64,000 bases of DNA from Syntrophotalea acetylenica. Its GTDB lineage: Bacteria; Desulfobacterota; Desulfuromonadia; Desulfuromonadales; Syntrophotaleaceae. Below the pieces are notes generated by a model. It searched no databases. It saw only the letters and a list, made by a program, of their open reading frames with translations, and had not been told where the DNA came from. Shown one piece after another: positions 33,400-42,600 of this stretch. Both the position numbers and the translations under genes were made by a program. The stretch covers positions 2,412,001-2,476,000 of the forward strand of contig NZ_CP015455.1 of NCBI RefSeq assembly GCF_001888165.1, read 5' to 3'. The number at the start of each line of letters is the position of its first letter. Within the stretch, counting starts at the first letter, position 1.

Positions 33400-34548
33400 A
33401 TGAGCAAAATCAACCGGAATGCGCCCTGCCCCTGCGGCAGCGGCCTGAAATTCAAGAAATGCTGTCTCGTAAAAAACGACCTTGGCCAGGCGCGCCCACC
33501 GGTGGAACCGTTGCGCAAAGCCGAAGAAGAATTGTTCCACATCCTGTTCCAGCAGGCCCAAAACCAATTGGGCCCCGAAGGAATTACGGAGGCCTGGCGA
33601 GTTTTTTGCGGAAGCCGGGAAGACCTTCCCGATCCGCAGTCCCAGCCTGAGGCCAATACCTGTTTCCTGTCCTGGTTGCTGCTGCATTGGCAAACGGGAG
33701 CCGGCGAGCAGCCGCTTGAAAGCCTGGCCGGCCGCTATCGCCGTCGCATGGGCCATCGACTCCCCATCATGCAGCGTCGATTTCTGGATGAAGCCTGCCG
33801 TCAACCCTTCAGCTTTTTCGTCGTCTCCGACCTCAACCCCGGAATCTCCATAACCCTGCGCGACCTGTTCTGGCCGCGGGAACTGGAAGTGTTCGAGCAG
33901 AAAGCCTCCACATTGCTGTCCCGCGGCAATCTCCTGTACACCCAGGTACTGCCCATCGACAACGCGGCCATCCTGCTCGGCTGTGCGCCCTTTGCCATCC
34001 CCGACGCCTATCAGGTACGCCTTATCGAGGTACGCGACGCCATGCAAAAAAATCTCGGCGGTATCGATCGCAACACGCTCTTTGCCATGGCGGATCGGCT
34101 GAGGAGCTGCTATTTCGAAATCCGCAGCGAAATGCAAAAGCTGGACGAAGAGCAGGAAAATAGCGCCGGGGATACCGTGGCCACAGCACAGCAGGAAACG
34201 TCTCCCGTGACTTCCGGGAACGGGGCGCGCTTGGCGTACCGGCTGGATTGCACTGTCCGGGAGGCCTTCGAAGCGCTGCGCACCCTGAGCTGGAAGCTGG
34301 GTGACGATGAGTTACCCCCGGATACCGAGGTAAATGAACAGGGCCAGCCCCGTCGCATGGCTTTCCCCTGGCTGGAAAAAGGCAACCGCAAACCTTCCGC
34401 TGCCGACAACCCCGAACTGGGGCGCATTTTCATCGAAGGCGACCGCCTGACCATCCAAATCGCGGACTCGGAGCAAAAAGACAGCATGCTGCGTAAACTC
34501 AGCCGCCGATTGGGCAAGCAGGCCACCCTTCTGGAAACAGTCGGGTGA
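33400..34548 (+). CDS. SEC-C metal-binding domain protein of unknown function
   Basis: A 382-aa protein. Residues about 5-25 form a SEC-C zinc motif (RNAPCPCGSGLKFKKCCL, pattern CxCxnCC), as found at the end of SecA but here at the N-terminus. The rest is a helical and mixed domain without a family I recognise, with IDNAAILLGCAPFAIPDAYQ and a C-terminal part ending in LSRRLGKQATLLETVG. There are no membrane segments. GGAGTAGCCCG precedes ATG 33400. Proteins with an added SEC-C often bind nucleic acid or ribosomes, but nothing shows that here. Confidence 0.65.
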   Translation: MSKINRNAPCPCGSGLKFKKCCLVKNDLGQARPPVEPLRKAEEELFHILFQQAQNQLGPEGITEAWRVFCGSREDLPDPQSQPEANTCFLSWLLLHWQTGAGEQPLESLAGRYRRRMGHRLPIMQRRFLDEACRQPFSFFVVSDLNPGISITLRDLFWPRELEVFEQKASTLLSRGNLLYTQVLPIDNAAILLGCAPFAIPDAYQVRLIEVRDAMQKNLGGIDRNTLFAMADRLRSCYFEIRSEMQKLDEEQENSAGDTVATAQQETSPVTSGNGARLAYRLDCTVREAFEALRTLSWKLGDDELPPDTEVNEQGQPRRMAFPWLEKGNRKPSAADNPELGRIFIEGDRLTIQIADSEQKDSMLRKLSRRLGKQATLLETVG

Positions 34549-34641
34549 CAGAGAACAGGTGCGACTGTCCCGCCGGGAAAGCCTGCAACTCGGGCCTTGC
34601 CGGCGGGACGCCATGCTGTATTCTGCTGGCGTAAAAAACCG

Positions 34642-34670
34642 TTGACACCTTCGGCGACCGGCGATATGTT
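34642..34670 (+). promoter_or_regulatory. Sigma-70 promoter of the ribB riboswitch transcript
   Basis: TTGACA (34642-34647), 17-nt spacer, TATGTT (34665-34670), placed about 15 nt before the FMN riboswitch. Confidence 0.7.
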
Positions 34671-34683
34671 GAGCGCGATAAAA

Positions 34684-34826
34684 ATTCTCAGGGCGGGGTG
34701 AAAGTCCCCACCGGCGGTGATGTTGCCATGCGCAAACAAGCCCGCGAGCGCCTGTCCCCCAGGGAAGGCCAGCTGACCCGGTTGGAATCCGGGGCCGACG
34801 GTTACAGTCCGGACGGGAGAGAATGC
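34684..34826 (+). ncRNA. FMN riboswitch (RFN element)
   Basis: The conserved blocks of the RFN element are all visible: TCAGGGCGGGGTGAAAGTCC, then CACCGGCGGT, the AGCCCGCGAGCG block, and the 3' closing ACAGTCCGGACGGGAGAGAA. It binds flavin mononucleotide and shuts off expression when FMN is plentiful. It lies about 100 nt upstream of ribB. Confidence 0.95.
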
Positions 34827-34923
34827 ATGCCTGCAGGCGCCTGCCGCCTCGACTCCCCGCGAACCACGCGCAACCCCATCACGCCTTGAGATGCAACCCT
34901 TCACCATTTCAAGGAGCGTCGTG

Positions 34924-35577
34924 ATGTCCCTGTCTCTGCTCGACCGTTTCGGAACCCCAGTTGAACGCGTAAACAAAGCTGTAGAGCGCCTGCGCCAAGG
35001 TCGCGGCGTGCTGCTCGTGGACGATGAAAACCGCGAAAACGAAGGCGACCTGATCTTTCCCGCCGAAACCATCACGCCGATGCAAATGGCGATGCTGATC
35101 CGTGAGTGCAGCGGCATCGTCTGTTTGTGTCTGACCGATGAAAAACTCAAACAGCTTGAACTGCCGCAGATGGTTGGGAACAACACCAGCGCCAACCAGA
35201 CCGCCTTCACCCTCTCCATCGAAGCGCGCCACGGCGTCACTACCGGAGTTTCGGCAGCCGACCGGGTCACCACCATCCGCACCGCCATCGCCGATGACTG
35301 CCGCCCCGACGATCTGGCTCGACCTGGCCATGTGTTCCCTCTGCGCGCCCGTCCCGGCGGCGTCCTGACCCGGCGCGGACATACCGAAGGAACCGTCGAC
35401 CTGATGCGTCTGGCCGGCTACAAACCGGCGGGGGTGCTGTGTGAACTGACCAACGAAGATGGCAGCATGGCGCGCCTGTCCGAAATCATCACCTTTGCAG
35501 AACGTCACTACCTTAGCGTGGTCAGCATCGAGGATCTGGTGATGGCTATGGAACAAGGCATGGAAAAATCGGCCTGA
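34924..35577 (+). CDS. ribB: 3,4-dihydroxy-2-butanone-4-phosphate synthase
   Basis: A 217-aa monofunctional RibB, the same size as the E. coli enzyme. It turns ribulose-5-phosphate into the four-carbon precursor of riboflavin. Signature residues are [30 protein letters not shown] and [14 protein letters not shown]. There is no fused RibA domain. ATG 34924 follows AAGGAGCGTCGTG. It is controlled by the FMN riboswitch upstream; no other rib gene is adjacent, so it is a separate riboflavin-salvage-responsive unit. Confidence 0.95.
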   Translation: MSLSLLDRFGTPVERVNKAVERLRQGRGVLLVDDENRENEGDLIFPAETITPMQMAMLIRECSGIVCLCLTDEKLKQLELPQMVGNNTSANQTAFTLSIEARHGVTTGVSAADRVTTIRTAIADDCRPDDLARPGHVFPLRARPGGVLTRRGHTEGTVDLMRLAGYKPAGVLCELTNEDGSMARLSEIITFAERHYLSVVSIEDLVMAMEQGMEKSA

Positions 35578-35753
35578 AAAACCCCAAAGCGGAACCCGCC
35601 TGTTCAAAAGCACAGCTTTGCGGCGAGGGTTTGCCGCTGATTTTTTACGGCAATCCACGTGGCCCGACAACCGCGGGCGGGGTATGCTCAGTCCATCGAC
35701 AGGCCGTCGATAAGAACGGTTGGCAAATCACAAACCAACACCTCCATTTTTGG

Positions 35754-35790
35754 CGCGTTGCCTCACCTCCTGAGCAACGCGTCTTTTTTA
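35754..35790 (+). terminator. Candidate terminator downstream of ribB
   Basis: An 8-bp stem (35754-35761 with 35774-35781), 12-nt loop and TCTTTTTT tail. It is about 180 nt after the ribB stop, and no gene is seen between. Confidence 0.55.
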
Positions 35791-35813
35791 TGCGCATCCC
35801 GGCCCCGGCCTTG

Positions 35814-36521
35814 TTACGCCGACGCCGCACGCTCTCCCCTGGCAAGGCCGGCTACTGCCAGGATTGTACCCAAAACGACCCCGAGCAGGGCCGCGAACAA
35901 TACCCGATGCACTTCCGGAAGCAGGAAAGTAACGGTATGGGCCGGGATCCAGAACAGCGGCAGCGTCTTCCGGAACACAAAGCCGTACATGACCTGCCAG
36001 TCGATCTGCTGCAGCATACGACTGAAATCGATAGGACGGAAAAAACCCCTCAAGGAACCGCCGGTCTGCTGGATATGCATGTCGGTTATCCGGTGCAGCG
36101 TCATGAACATCGGCGCAAAAATCAGGTTCATGCTGACACTGATGGCGAAAGCCGCCAGCAGCTTGGCGCCGCTGACTCCCTGCTTTAAAACATCCGCCGG
36201 CAATGCCGTGAAGAATCTGCTCACCACCGCCGGTGCGCCGACGGCAAACATCACAAAAACCAACTGGATTGCAATACCCAGACACCCCCAGACGAACGCC
36301 TTCGGCAGCACGCCGAAGCCCTTCCGGTAATAGACGCCCCGTGAAATCCGCAGCCCGATAACCTCGCCCAAAGTGGCAAGAACGGCGAACTTGACGAAGC
36401 TCATCAACAAGGGCCGGGAGCCGACTGCCGCCAGATACAGATCCAGCAGCTGGCGCGACACAACGAACGGGCCGAAAAACAGTCCCAGGCACAGAATAAA
36501 CAACCAATCGTTTTTTTTCAC
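35814..36521 (-). CDS. Integral membrane protein, possibly Mpv17/PMP22-like
   Basis: A 235-aa hydrophobic protein with about five to six membrane segments. Segments such as FFGPFVVSRQLLDLYLA, FAPMFMTLHRITDMHI and the end LPLFWIPAHTVTFLLPEVHR recall the Mpv17/PMP22 layout (W.P.. ..F..P...R), but similarity is from memory and weak. The start MKKNDWLFILCLGLFFG follows AGGAATGTC. It is convergent with ribB and divergent from the feo operon. The function is unknown. Confidence 0.6.
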   Translation of the reverse strand: MKKNDWLFILCLGLFFGPFVVSRQLLDLYLAAVGSRPLLMSFVKFAVLATLGEVIGLRISRGVYYRKGFGVLPKAFVWGCLGIAIQLVFVMFAVGAPAVVSRFFTALPADVLKQGVSGAKLLAAFAISVSMNLIFAPMFMTLHRITDMHIQQTGGSLRGFFRPIDFSRMLQQIDWQVMYGFVFRKTLPLFWIPAHTVTFLLPEVHRVLFAALLGVVLGTILAVAGLARGERAASA

Positions 36522-36834
36522 GACATTCCTCCCGATAAAAAAGAGCCCGATTCAGAATGGCGAACGGCCTCCGCCTGTCCGCCCCGCCGCATACTACCCC
36601 AAACCGGCGACAAAAAAAACTCCGAAGGCATAACGACAGACATCAACGCTGCAACTTGACAGTGACGATGGCGTCGCAACAAATGAAAACGATTGTCAAT
36701 TTTAAACTTGACATCGCAGAAACGGTCGTCTATTTTCCTGAAAATTGTTTTCAATTTCACAACAGGCGTTGCACATTTGAACGGGTGTTCGCGTGCCGCG
36801 GCATGCCGCAACATGCATCAGGGAGAGACAGCCA
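36522..36834 (+). promoter_or_regulatory. Fur-regulated promoter of the feo operon
   Basis: A sigma-70 promoter TTGACA (36708-36713), 17 nt, TATTTT (36731-36736) is bracketed by two Fur-box-like sites: AATGAAAACGATTGTCAAT (36682-36700) just upstream of the -35, and TGAAAATTGTTTTCA (36739-36753) over the expected transcription start. The first resembles the Fur consensus GATAATGATAATCATTATC; the second is a 6-3-6 palindrome. Iron-bound Fur on either would block RNA polymerase. Confidence 0.7.
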
Positions 36835-37071
36835 ATGTTCAGACTCAGCATGCGGGAAATGAAGGAAAACCAGAGCGGAGTTATCACCGAGGTGCGGGCA
36901 AAAGGAGAGCTGGGAAAAAGGATCCGGGACATGGGGCTGGTTCCCGGCGCCGAGGTCAAGATCCAGGGACGGGCGCCCCTGTACGATCCGGTGGCCATCC
37001 GGATCATGGGATTTACCCTCACCCTGCGCAACAGTGAAGCCGATTACATTGACGTGACCGTGGAGGACTGA
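36835..37071 (+). CDS. feoA: FeoA, SH3-like ferrous transport accessory protein
   Basis: A 78-aa protein with the FeoA fold: LSMREMKENQSGVITEVRAK, GKRIRDMGLVPGAEVKI and PVAIRIMGFTLTLRNSEADY. It supports the G-protein domain of FeoB. GGGAGAGACAGCC precedes ATG 36835. feoB begins 3 nt after its stop. It is the first gene of feoA-feoB-p12-porin. Confidence 0.93.
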   Translation: MFRLSMREMKENQSGVITEVRAKGELGKRIRDMGLVPGAEVKIQGRAPLYDPVAIRIMGFTLTLRNSEADYIDVTVED

Positions 37072-37074
37072 AAA

Positions 37075-39237
37075 ATGAGCACAGGTATCACCATAGCCCT
37101 GGCGGGGAACCCCAATTCCGGAAAAACCACGCTTTTCAACGCCCTTACCGGTGCGCGCCAGCACGTTGGCAACTATCCGGGGGTCACGGTGGAGAGAAAA
37201 GAGGGGGCTTACGTTCTCAACGGACAGCGGTTCAACCTTATCGACCTGCCAGGCATGTATTCCCTAACCGCCTACTCCATGGAAGAAATGGTCGCCAGGG
37301 ATTTTCTGATCCAGGAAAAACCGGCGGCCATTGTCAATATCGTCGACGCCAGCAATCTGGAGCGGAATCTCTACCTTACCGTGCAGTTCAGGGAACTGGG
37401 CATACCTGTGTGCATAGCCCTGAACATGGTCGATGCGGCCCGGAAACGCGGCATCGAAATTCATGGCGAAAAGCTGTCCAGGCTGATGGACATCCCCGTG
37501 GTTCCTACCGTGGCGCGCAGCGGACAGGGCAAAACCGAACTCATGCGCGCCGCGGCACAACTGATAGAAAACGGCAGCAAAACCGAACCACTGGCGCTGT
37601 CCTATGGCAAGGACATCGACCTTGCCCTGCAAGAAATGCAGGGGATCATTTGCGCCGTGCTGCCGGACCTGAACTGCCCGCCGCGCTGGCTGGCACTGAA
37701 GTTTTTGGAAAACGACGAACAGATCCAAACCTTTTGCCAGAAACAAAGCATCGATCTGTTCATCGCCCTGGAAGCCGTCCGCAAGCAGGTCGTCAAGCAC
37801 ATTGACGACACGCTGGCCACCTGTCCCGAAGCAGTGATTGCCGATCACCGTTACGGCTATATCAAATCACTGATCAGGCAGGGCGTGGTCAGCCACAATC
37901 AGGACCGCAATCGCCTGTTTCTCTCCGATCGCATCGACCAGGTTCTCACCAACCGCATCGCCGGCCCCTTGATCATGCTTGCAGTTATTATGGGCCTCTA
38001 CAAATTCACCTTCACCTACAGCGAATGGCCCGTCGCCTGGCTGGAAGGCCTCTTCGGATGGCTGGGCGGCATCGCCGAGTCCAACCTGGCCGACGGGCTT
38101 CTCAAATCACTGATTGTTTCGGGAATCATCGACGGCGTCGGCGGCGTGCTGGGGTTTGCCCCGATCATCATGTTCATGTTCTTCGGCATCGCGATTCTGG
38201 AAGATTCCGGCTATCTGGCGCGGGTCGCCTTCATGCTCGACCGGGTGTTTCGCAGCTTCGGCCTGCACGGTGCGTCGGTCATGCCTTTCATCGTCTCCGG
38301 CGGCATCGCCGGCGGCTGCGCGGTACCCGGCGTGCTGGCCACCCGCACCTTGAAATCGCCGCGAGAACGGCTGGCGACCCTGCTCACCGCTCCGTTCATG
38401 AACTGCGGCGCCAAACTGCCGGTCTTCGCTCTGCTGGTAGGGGCTTTTTTCGCCGAAAACGAAGCCAGGGTCATGCTTTTCATCACGATTACGGCCTGGA
38501 TCGGTGCTCTGCTGGCCGCAAAGCTGCTGCGCTCCACCATCATCCGAGGCGAGTCGACCCCCTTCGTCATGGAATTGCCTCCCTACCGTCTGCCGACGTT
38601 TCGCGGGCTTCTGATCCACACCTGGGAACGCACCTGGCAATACATCAAAAAAGCCGGCACCGTGATTCTGGCCATCTCCATCCTGCTGTGGGCGCTTATG
38701 ACCTTTCCCGGCCTGCCGGAGAACCGCGAGCAGAGCTTTGAAACGGAACGGGCCGCCGTCACCGCCCTCGCCCCGCGGGACATGGAAAAACAGCTGCAGG
38801 CCATCGACGCCCGCCAGGCCGAGGCCGCCCTGCGCCATTCCATCGCCGGTCGCATCGGCATCGCCATGGAAAACGTGACACGCCTGGCCGGATTCGACTG
38901 GCGAACCAACATCGCCCTGGTCGGCGGCTTTGCCGCCAAGGAAGTGGTGGTTTCCACTCTCGGCACCGCCTATTCCCTTGGAGCAGTCGACCCGGAAGAA
39001 ACCGCCTCCCTGTCCCAGACCCTGGCAAGCTCGCCGGCCTGGAATCCGGCGGTCGCCCTGAGCCTGATCGTGTTTACCATCTTCTATGCCCCCTGCTTTG
39101 TCACGGTGGTGTGCATCGCCCGCGAAGCCGGCTCATGGAAATGGGGGGCCTTTTCCGTGATCTTCAACACCACCCTGGCCTTCATCCTGGCAACCCTGGT
39201 CTACCAGATCGGATCCTTAACCCTGTTTGGAGGATAA
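37075..39237 (+). CDS. feoB: FeoB ferrous iron transporter
   Basis: A 720-aa inner-membrane Fe2+ transporter. The N-terminal GTPase shows G1 GNPNSGKTTLFN, G3 DLPGMYSL and G4 NMVD (about residues 7-125), followed by a helical regulatory domain. The membrane part has two Gate regions, with the cysteine-containing GGCAVPGVLATRT and FMNCGAKLPVF, and a C-terminal FYAPCFVTVVCIAREAG. Length is normal. It is the core of the Fur-controlled operon. Confidence 0.95.
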   Translation: MSTGITIALAGNPNSGKTTLFNALTGARQHVGNYPGVTVERKEGAYVLNGQRFNLIDLPGMYSLTAYSMEEMVARDFLIQEKPAAIVNIVDASNLERNLYLTVQFRELGIPVCIALNMVDAARKRGIEIHGEKLSRLMDIPVVPTVARSGQGKTELMRAAAQLIENGSKTEPLALSYGKDIDLALQEMQGIICAVLPDLNCPPRWLALKFLENDEQIQTFCQKQSIDLFIALEAVRKQVVKHIDDTLATCPEAVIADHRYGYIKSLIRQGVVSHNQDRNRLFLSDRIDQVLTNRIAGPLIMLAVIMGLYKFTFTYSEWPVAWLEGLFGWLGGIAESNLADGLLKSLIVSGIIDGVGGVLGFAPIIMFMFFGIAILEDSGYLARVAFMLDRVFRSFGLHGASVMPFIVSGGIAGGCAVPGVLATRTLKSPRERLATLLTAPFMNCGAKLPVFALLVGAFFAENEARVMLFITITAWIGALLAAKLLRSTIIRGESTPFVMELPPYRLPTFRGLLIHTWERTWQYIKKAGTVILAISILLWALMTFPGLPENREQSFETERAAVTALAPRDMEKQLQAIDARQAEAALRHSIAGRIGIAMENVTRLAGFDWRTNIALVGGFAAKEVVVSTLGTAYSLGAVDPEETASLSQTLASSPAWNPAVALSLIVFTIFYAPCFVTVVCIAREAGSWKWGAFSVIFNTTLAFILATLVYQIGSLTLFGG

Positions 39238-39243
39238 CGGCCC

Positions 39244-39438
39244 ATGGAAAAACTGCTGGTTGGCACGATTGTTCTGATAGCCGCTGTTTATGGCATCCGG
39301 CAACTGCTCCAAAAATTCAACACAGCCAACATGAATTGCTGCACAGGAAATTGCGGCACCTGCCATCAACCACTGACATCCGAAAAGGAGAAACACCGTG
39401 CATCGACAGAAGGCGAAACCCAACGCCATGATCGCTAA
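39244..39438 (+). CDS. FeoB-associated Cys-rich membrane protein (P12-like)
   Basis: A 64-aa protein with one membrane helix (LLVGTIVLIAAVYGIRQLL) followed by a cysteine cluster NCCTGNCGTC. Such small proteins are frequently encoded right after feoB (P12/FeoC-position proteins). The cysteines could bind iron or sense redox. It starts 6 nt after feoB and its 3' end overlaps the porin gene by 41 nt. Confidence 0.8.
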   Translation: MEKLLVGTIVLIAAVYGIRQLLQKFNTANMNCCTGNCGTCHQPLTSEKEKHRASTEGETQRHDR

Positions 39439-40528
39439 GGGCAAATCAGGTTCCATTTTTCTGATTCTGGGACTCGCATTAACTTTTCCGGCCTGGGTTC
39501 TGGCCGCCGAACCTGAAACCCGGAGTCTCGCCGACCGCGTCGCAACGCTGGAGGAATCGGCTGGCGGTCTGCACAGCTGGCTGGACCGCATCAGCATCGG
39601 CGGACTGATCGAAGTGGAAGCAGCCTATGTCAACGTCGATTCCGATGACCCCGACGCTGACGGCAACGAAAGCGACCTGACCCTGGCGACGGTGGAACTT
39701 GGCATCGATGTCGATTTCGTCAAACATGTCTCGGGCCACGTCCTGCTGTTGTGGGAAGAAGACGAAACCGAACCGTTGGACGTGGATGAAGCCTTCATCC
39801 GTCTCGACGGAGAAGACGTGGTGCCCATGTACCTGCAGGCCGGAAAAATGTATGTCCCCTTCGGCAACTTCGAAACCCACTTCATCAGCGACCCGCTTAC
39901 GCTGGAGTTGGGTGAAACCCGCGAATCGGCGGTGGTCATCGGCTACGCCAGTGACTTGCTGGAGCTGTCCTTCGGCGTTTTTAACGGCGATGTCGACGAA
40001 ACAGGCAAAGACAGCCATCTTGACAGCTTTGTCGCCAGCGCGGTCTACAACATGCCGCGTGAAGCCATTCCCGGACTGGCATTGAGTGCCGGGGTATCCT
40101 GGATTTCCAACCTGGCCGACAGCGATGTGCTGTCGGAGGAAATCGACCACAGCATCCGTCGAAAAATCAATGGCGTCGGAGCCTTTTTCAGCGCCACCTG
40201 GCAGGATCGCCTGACCCTGATCGCCGAATACGTCGGTGCATTGGAAAAATTCAGAGCCGGTGAACTGGCCTTCGACGACGGGCAGTCCCTGGAGCCCAAA
40301 ACCTGGAACACCGAACTCGGCTACGCGGTCACCGACAAACTGACTGTCGCCGCCAGATACGAAGGCGGCGACGACCTCGGCGATCTGCTGCCGGACAACC
40401 AGTACGGAATCGCCGCCAGCTACGGGCTGTTCGAAAGCACCACCCTGTCCCTCGAATATCTGCACGGCGAATTTGAAAACCACGATAACCAGGACGTGCT
40501 TACCGCACAGCTCGCTTTCGAATTCTGA
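39398..40528 (+). CDS. LbtU-like outer-membrane porin
   Basis: A 376-aa protein. Residues about 15-37 are a signal peptide (IFLILGLALTFPAWVLAAEP), then a short coiled segment (SLADRVATLEES) and a beta-barrel with alternating hydrophobic strands ending in AQLAFEF, the C-terminal aromatic typical of outer-membrane barrels. The layout matches the LbtU family (Legionella legiobactin porin) as I recall it. GTG 39398 is chosen because AAGGAG lies 7 nt upstream. Location after feoAB suggests a channel for iron or an iron chelate; the substrate is inferred. Confidence 0.75.
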   Translation: MHRQKAKPNAMIAKGKSGSIFLILGLALTFPAWVLAAEPETRSLADRVATLEESAGGLHSWLDRISIGGLIEVEAAYVNVDSDDPDADGNESDLTLATVELGIDVDFVKHVSGHVLLLWEEDETEPLDVDEAFIRLDGEDVVPMYLQAGKMYVPFGNFETHFISDPLTLELGETRESAVVIGYASDLLELSFGVFNGDVDETGKDSHLDSFVASAVYNMPREAIPGLALSAGVSWISNLADSDVLSEEIDHSIRRKINGVGAFFSATWQDRLTLIAEYVGALEKFRAGELAFDDGQSLEPKTWNTELGYAVTDKLTVAARYEGGDDLGDLLPDNQYGIAASYGLFESTTLSLEYLHGEFENHDNQDVLTAQLAFEF

Positions 40529-40597
40529 CCCCTCCCCTGGGCTTTCGTCCCCGGGGCCGGCTACAGACCAGCTCCGGGGAACGAGGGCTGCATGATA

Positions 40598-42598
40598 TTA
40601 CATTCCAAACCGGCGCCATTTGGGCGTTACGGGGAACTTTTCCAACCAGAGCAACACCAGAGCTACAAGTCCGAAAATCCCGACCAGGGCATATTCCCAC
40701 CAACGTAAAGAGACCCGCTTCCAGTAGCGGAGCACCATCAGCAGCAAAACACACAGCAGATTGCCGATTGCCCCGAGACCGGCAAATCGGGTCGGCTCCA
40801 GGCGCAAATGGGCAAAGGTACGGGTGATGTCCTGCTGAACCAGGCGCAACGGGAACAGCACGGCGGCAACCTGTTCCCGTCGGCGCATGGATAAAATGTC
40901 CGACGCTTCCCGGGGTTGGTAATATTCCCGCCGGATACTGAAATCGGGCGTCATGGCCTGCCCCAGGCTGCCCCCGCAGGGATCCGTTACGTCCCCGCTG
41001 ACCACGCACTTGCCAAGCAGATCGGCCCACAGGCTGAAACGGGTCCGGTCGGCATCAAACCCGGAAATCGGGATAGCATGCAAAGACAGATCCTTTTGCA
41101 TGACGCCAAAAACCTTGGCAGCGGTGATGATAAGACCAAGCAATTCGCTGCTACGGTGTTCCATCAGAATCATGCCCCGCACCACGCCTGTCGGCAGCAC
41201 ACCGCCCGCACGGCAGACCGGCGCCCCACGGGCCATTTTGAGCTGAAACAAACGGTTTTGCCCATCAAGCAGCAGATAACCTTCGTCGTAATCCTTGCGC
41301 GGGTCGGGATTGCCGGCCAAAGCCCGCACCGGGAAACTGAATCCTGCCCCGCGCAGGGCCGCCGTGAAGTGTGTGCTCTTGCCCCGATCGACACAACCGG
41401 TCCGGGGGTTGATAAACTCCAACGCGCTGCGGGCGGCGCTCAGGCGGAAGAAATCGCTCGGCAACTCCAGCCTGGCCCCCTCCGGTTCGCTTTCCAGCAG
41501 CAAGTGCAGCCTGGGTTCCGGCGCATTCCAGTCATGCGGATGAAGGGTCAGGTATCGCCAGCTGTTGCGGGCCTGTTCCGGAGTGAGGTGGATCCCCTGA
41601 ATATTGTCGGGAAAAGCGTTCCATTTGAGCAGGCTGTCCGCATGCAGGATCGGCAGGGCATAAACCATCTGTCTACGGCTCAGCGGCGTGCCGTCCTCCA
41701 GCTCGATGCGGCTGTGCCCCGTGCCCGACGGACCGATCACCTTGTCGGGGAACTGTTTTACAACGACAAACTGTTCATGGACCGGACTGTAAAAAAGCTT
41801 GTGGCGCACCTGCCTGGGCGTGGCGAAACGCCAGTACAGATCGGGAAGCAGCGAACACAAAGACAGGATGATCAAGGTCAGACTGATGGCACGGGCAAGA
41901 CGGTAGATTAATCTCTGGTCGGGGGCACTTGACAAGCGCAGACAGGCGAAAAAAGCCAGTGCGCTGAAAAACAGCAAAAAAACCGCATACAGGCCGGAAG
42001 CGTGCGCCTGCAGACCGTATCCCGCAAAAGGGGCCATCAACCCATGCATGGCGATACAGGCAAGCAAGACAAAACCGCGAAAAACCATGCTGTCGTTATA
42101 GAGAAGCGCCGCGCAACCCAGATAAACAATCAGGCTCAACAAACTCCACGGCAGCAAGGTCAGCAACACCGGCCCGATAATATCGGTCGGGATGTGAAAA
42201 AAGAACATGGTGCCGGCAAGCAGCATATGAGCAACCAGGTTGGCCGTCAGCATGATTATCATGCCACAAAGCAACGTCATGCCGACCAGTTTCTCCGGTG
42301 GCAAAGGCGTGTGAAAGAGCAGGCGCAACCGCTTGCCACGCACTTCCGGCCAGACCTGCATAAAGGCCAGCAGCACGCCGGCCACCAGCAGCACCCGGAA
42401 ACTCCTGAAAAAAAGGGGTTCCCGGGTCAACAGTGTGAAAACCAGACCGAAGCTTCCGTGCGCGCGATGCACGGCCTTGAGAATCAGAAAACTGTCTACA
42501 GTTGCATAGAACAACAGCAGTGGCAAAAGCCAGACTATGTATCGCAATTTGATGCGTTCCTTCAACAGCAAGGAATGCAAAGGTGAACGCCTGAGCAT
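40598..42598 (-). CDS. ABC transporter permease with a large DUF4857-like extracytoplasmic domain
   Basis: A 666-aa protein. The N-terminal 240 residues hold about six membrane segments of ABC-2 type (YIVWLLPLLLFYATVDSFLI ... ). A soluble region of some 330 residues follows (about 250-590), with WRYLTLHPHDWNAPE and RGMILMEHRSSELLGLIITA, then two or three C-terminal helices. The mix of membrane helices and the K/Y...SP....Q/D.GT.L soluble domain recalls DUF4857 proteins, which partner with ABC ATPases mostly in Bacteroidota. It starts 2 nt after the ATPase gene stop, so the two form one transporter. The substrate is unknown. Confidence 0.65.
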   Translation of the reverse strand: MLRRSPLHSLLLKERIKLRYIVWLLPLLLFYATVDSFLILKAVHRAHGSFGLVFTLLTREPLFFRSFRVLLVAGVLLAFMQVWPEVRGKRLRLLFHTPLPPEKLVGMTLLCGMIIMLTANLVAHMLLAGTMFFFHIPTDIIGPVLLTLLPWSLLSLIVYLGCAALLYNDSMVFRGFVLLACIAMHGLMAPFAGYGLQAHASGLYAVFLLFFSALAFFACLRLSSAPDQRLIYRLARAISLTLIILSLCSLLPDLYWRFATPRQVRHKLFYSPVHEQFVVVKQFPDKVIGPSGTGHSRIELEDGTPLSRRQMVYALPILHADSLLKWNAFPDNIQGIHLTPEQARNSWRYLTLHPHDWNAPEPRLHLLLESEPEGARLELPSDFFRLSAARSALEFINPRTGCVDRGKSTHFTAALRGAGFSFPVRALAGNPDPRKDYDEGYLLLDGQNRLFQLKMARGAPVCRAGGVLPTGVVRGMILMEHRSSELLGLIITAAKVFGVMQKDLSLHAIPISGFDADRTRFSLWADLLGKCVVSGDVTDPCGGSLGQAMTPDFSIRREYYQPREASDILSMRRREQVAAVLFPLRLVQQDITRTFAHLRLEPTRFAGLGAIGNLLCVLLLMVLRYWKRVSLRWWEYALVGIFGLVALVLLWLEKFPVTPKWRRFGM

Positions 42599-42600
42599 TT

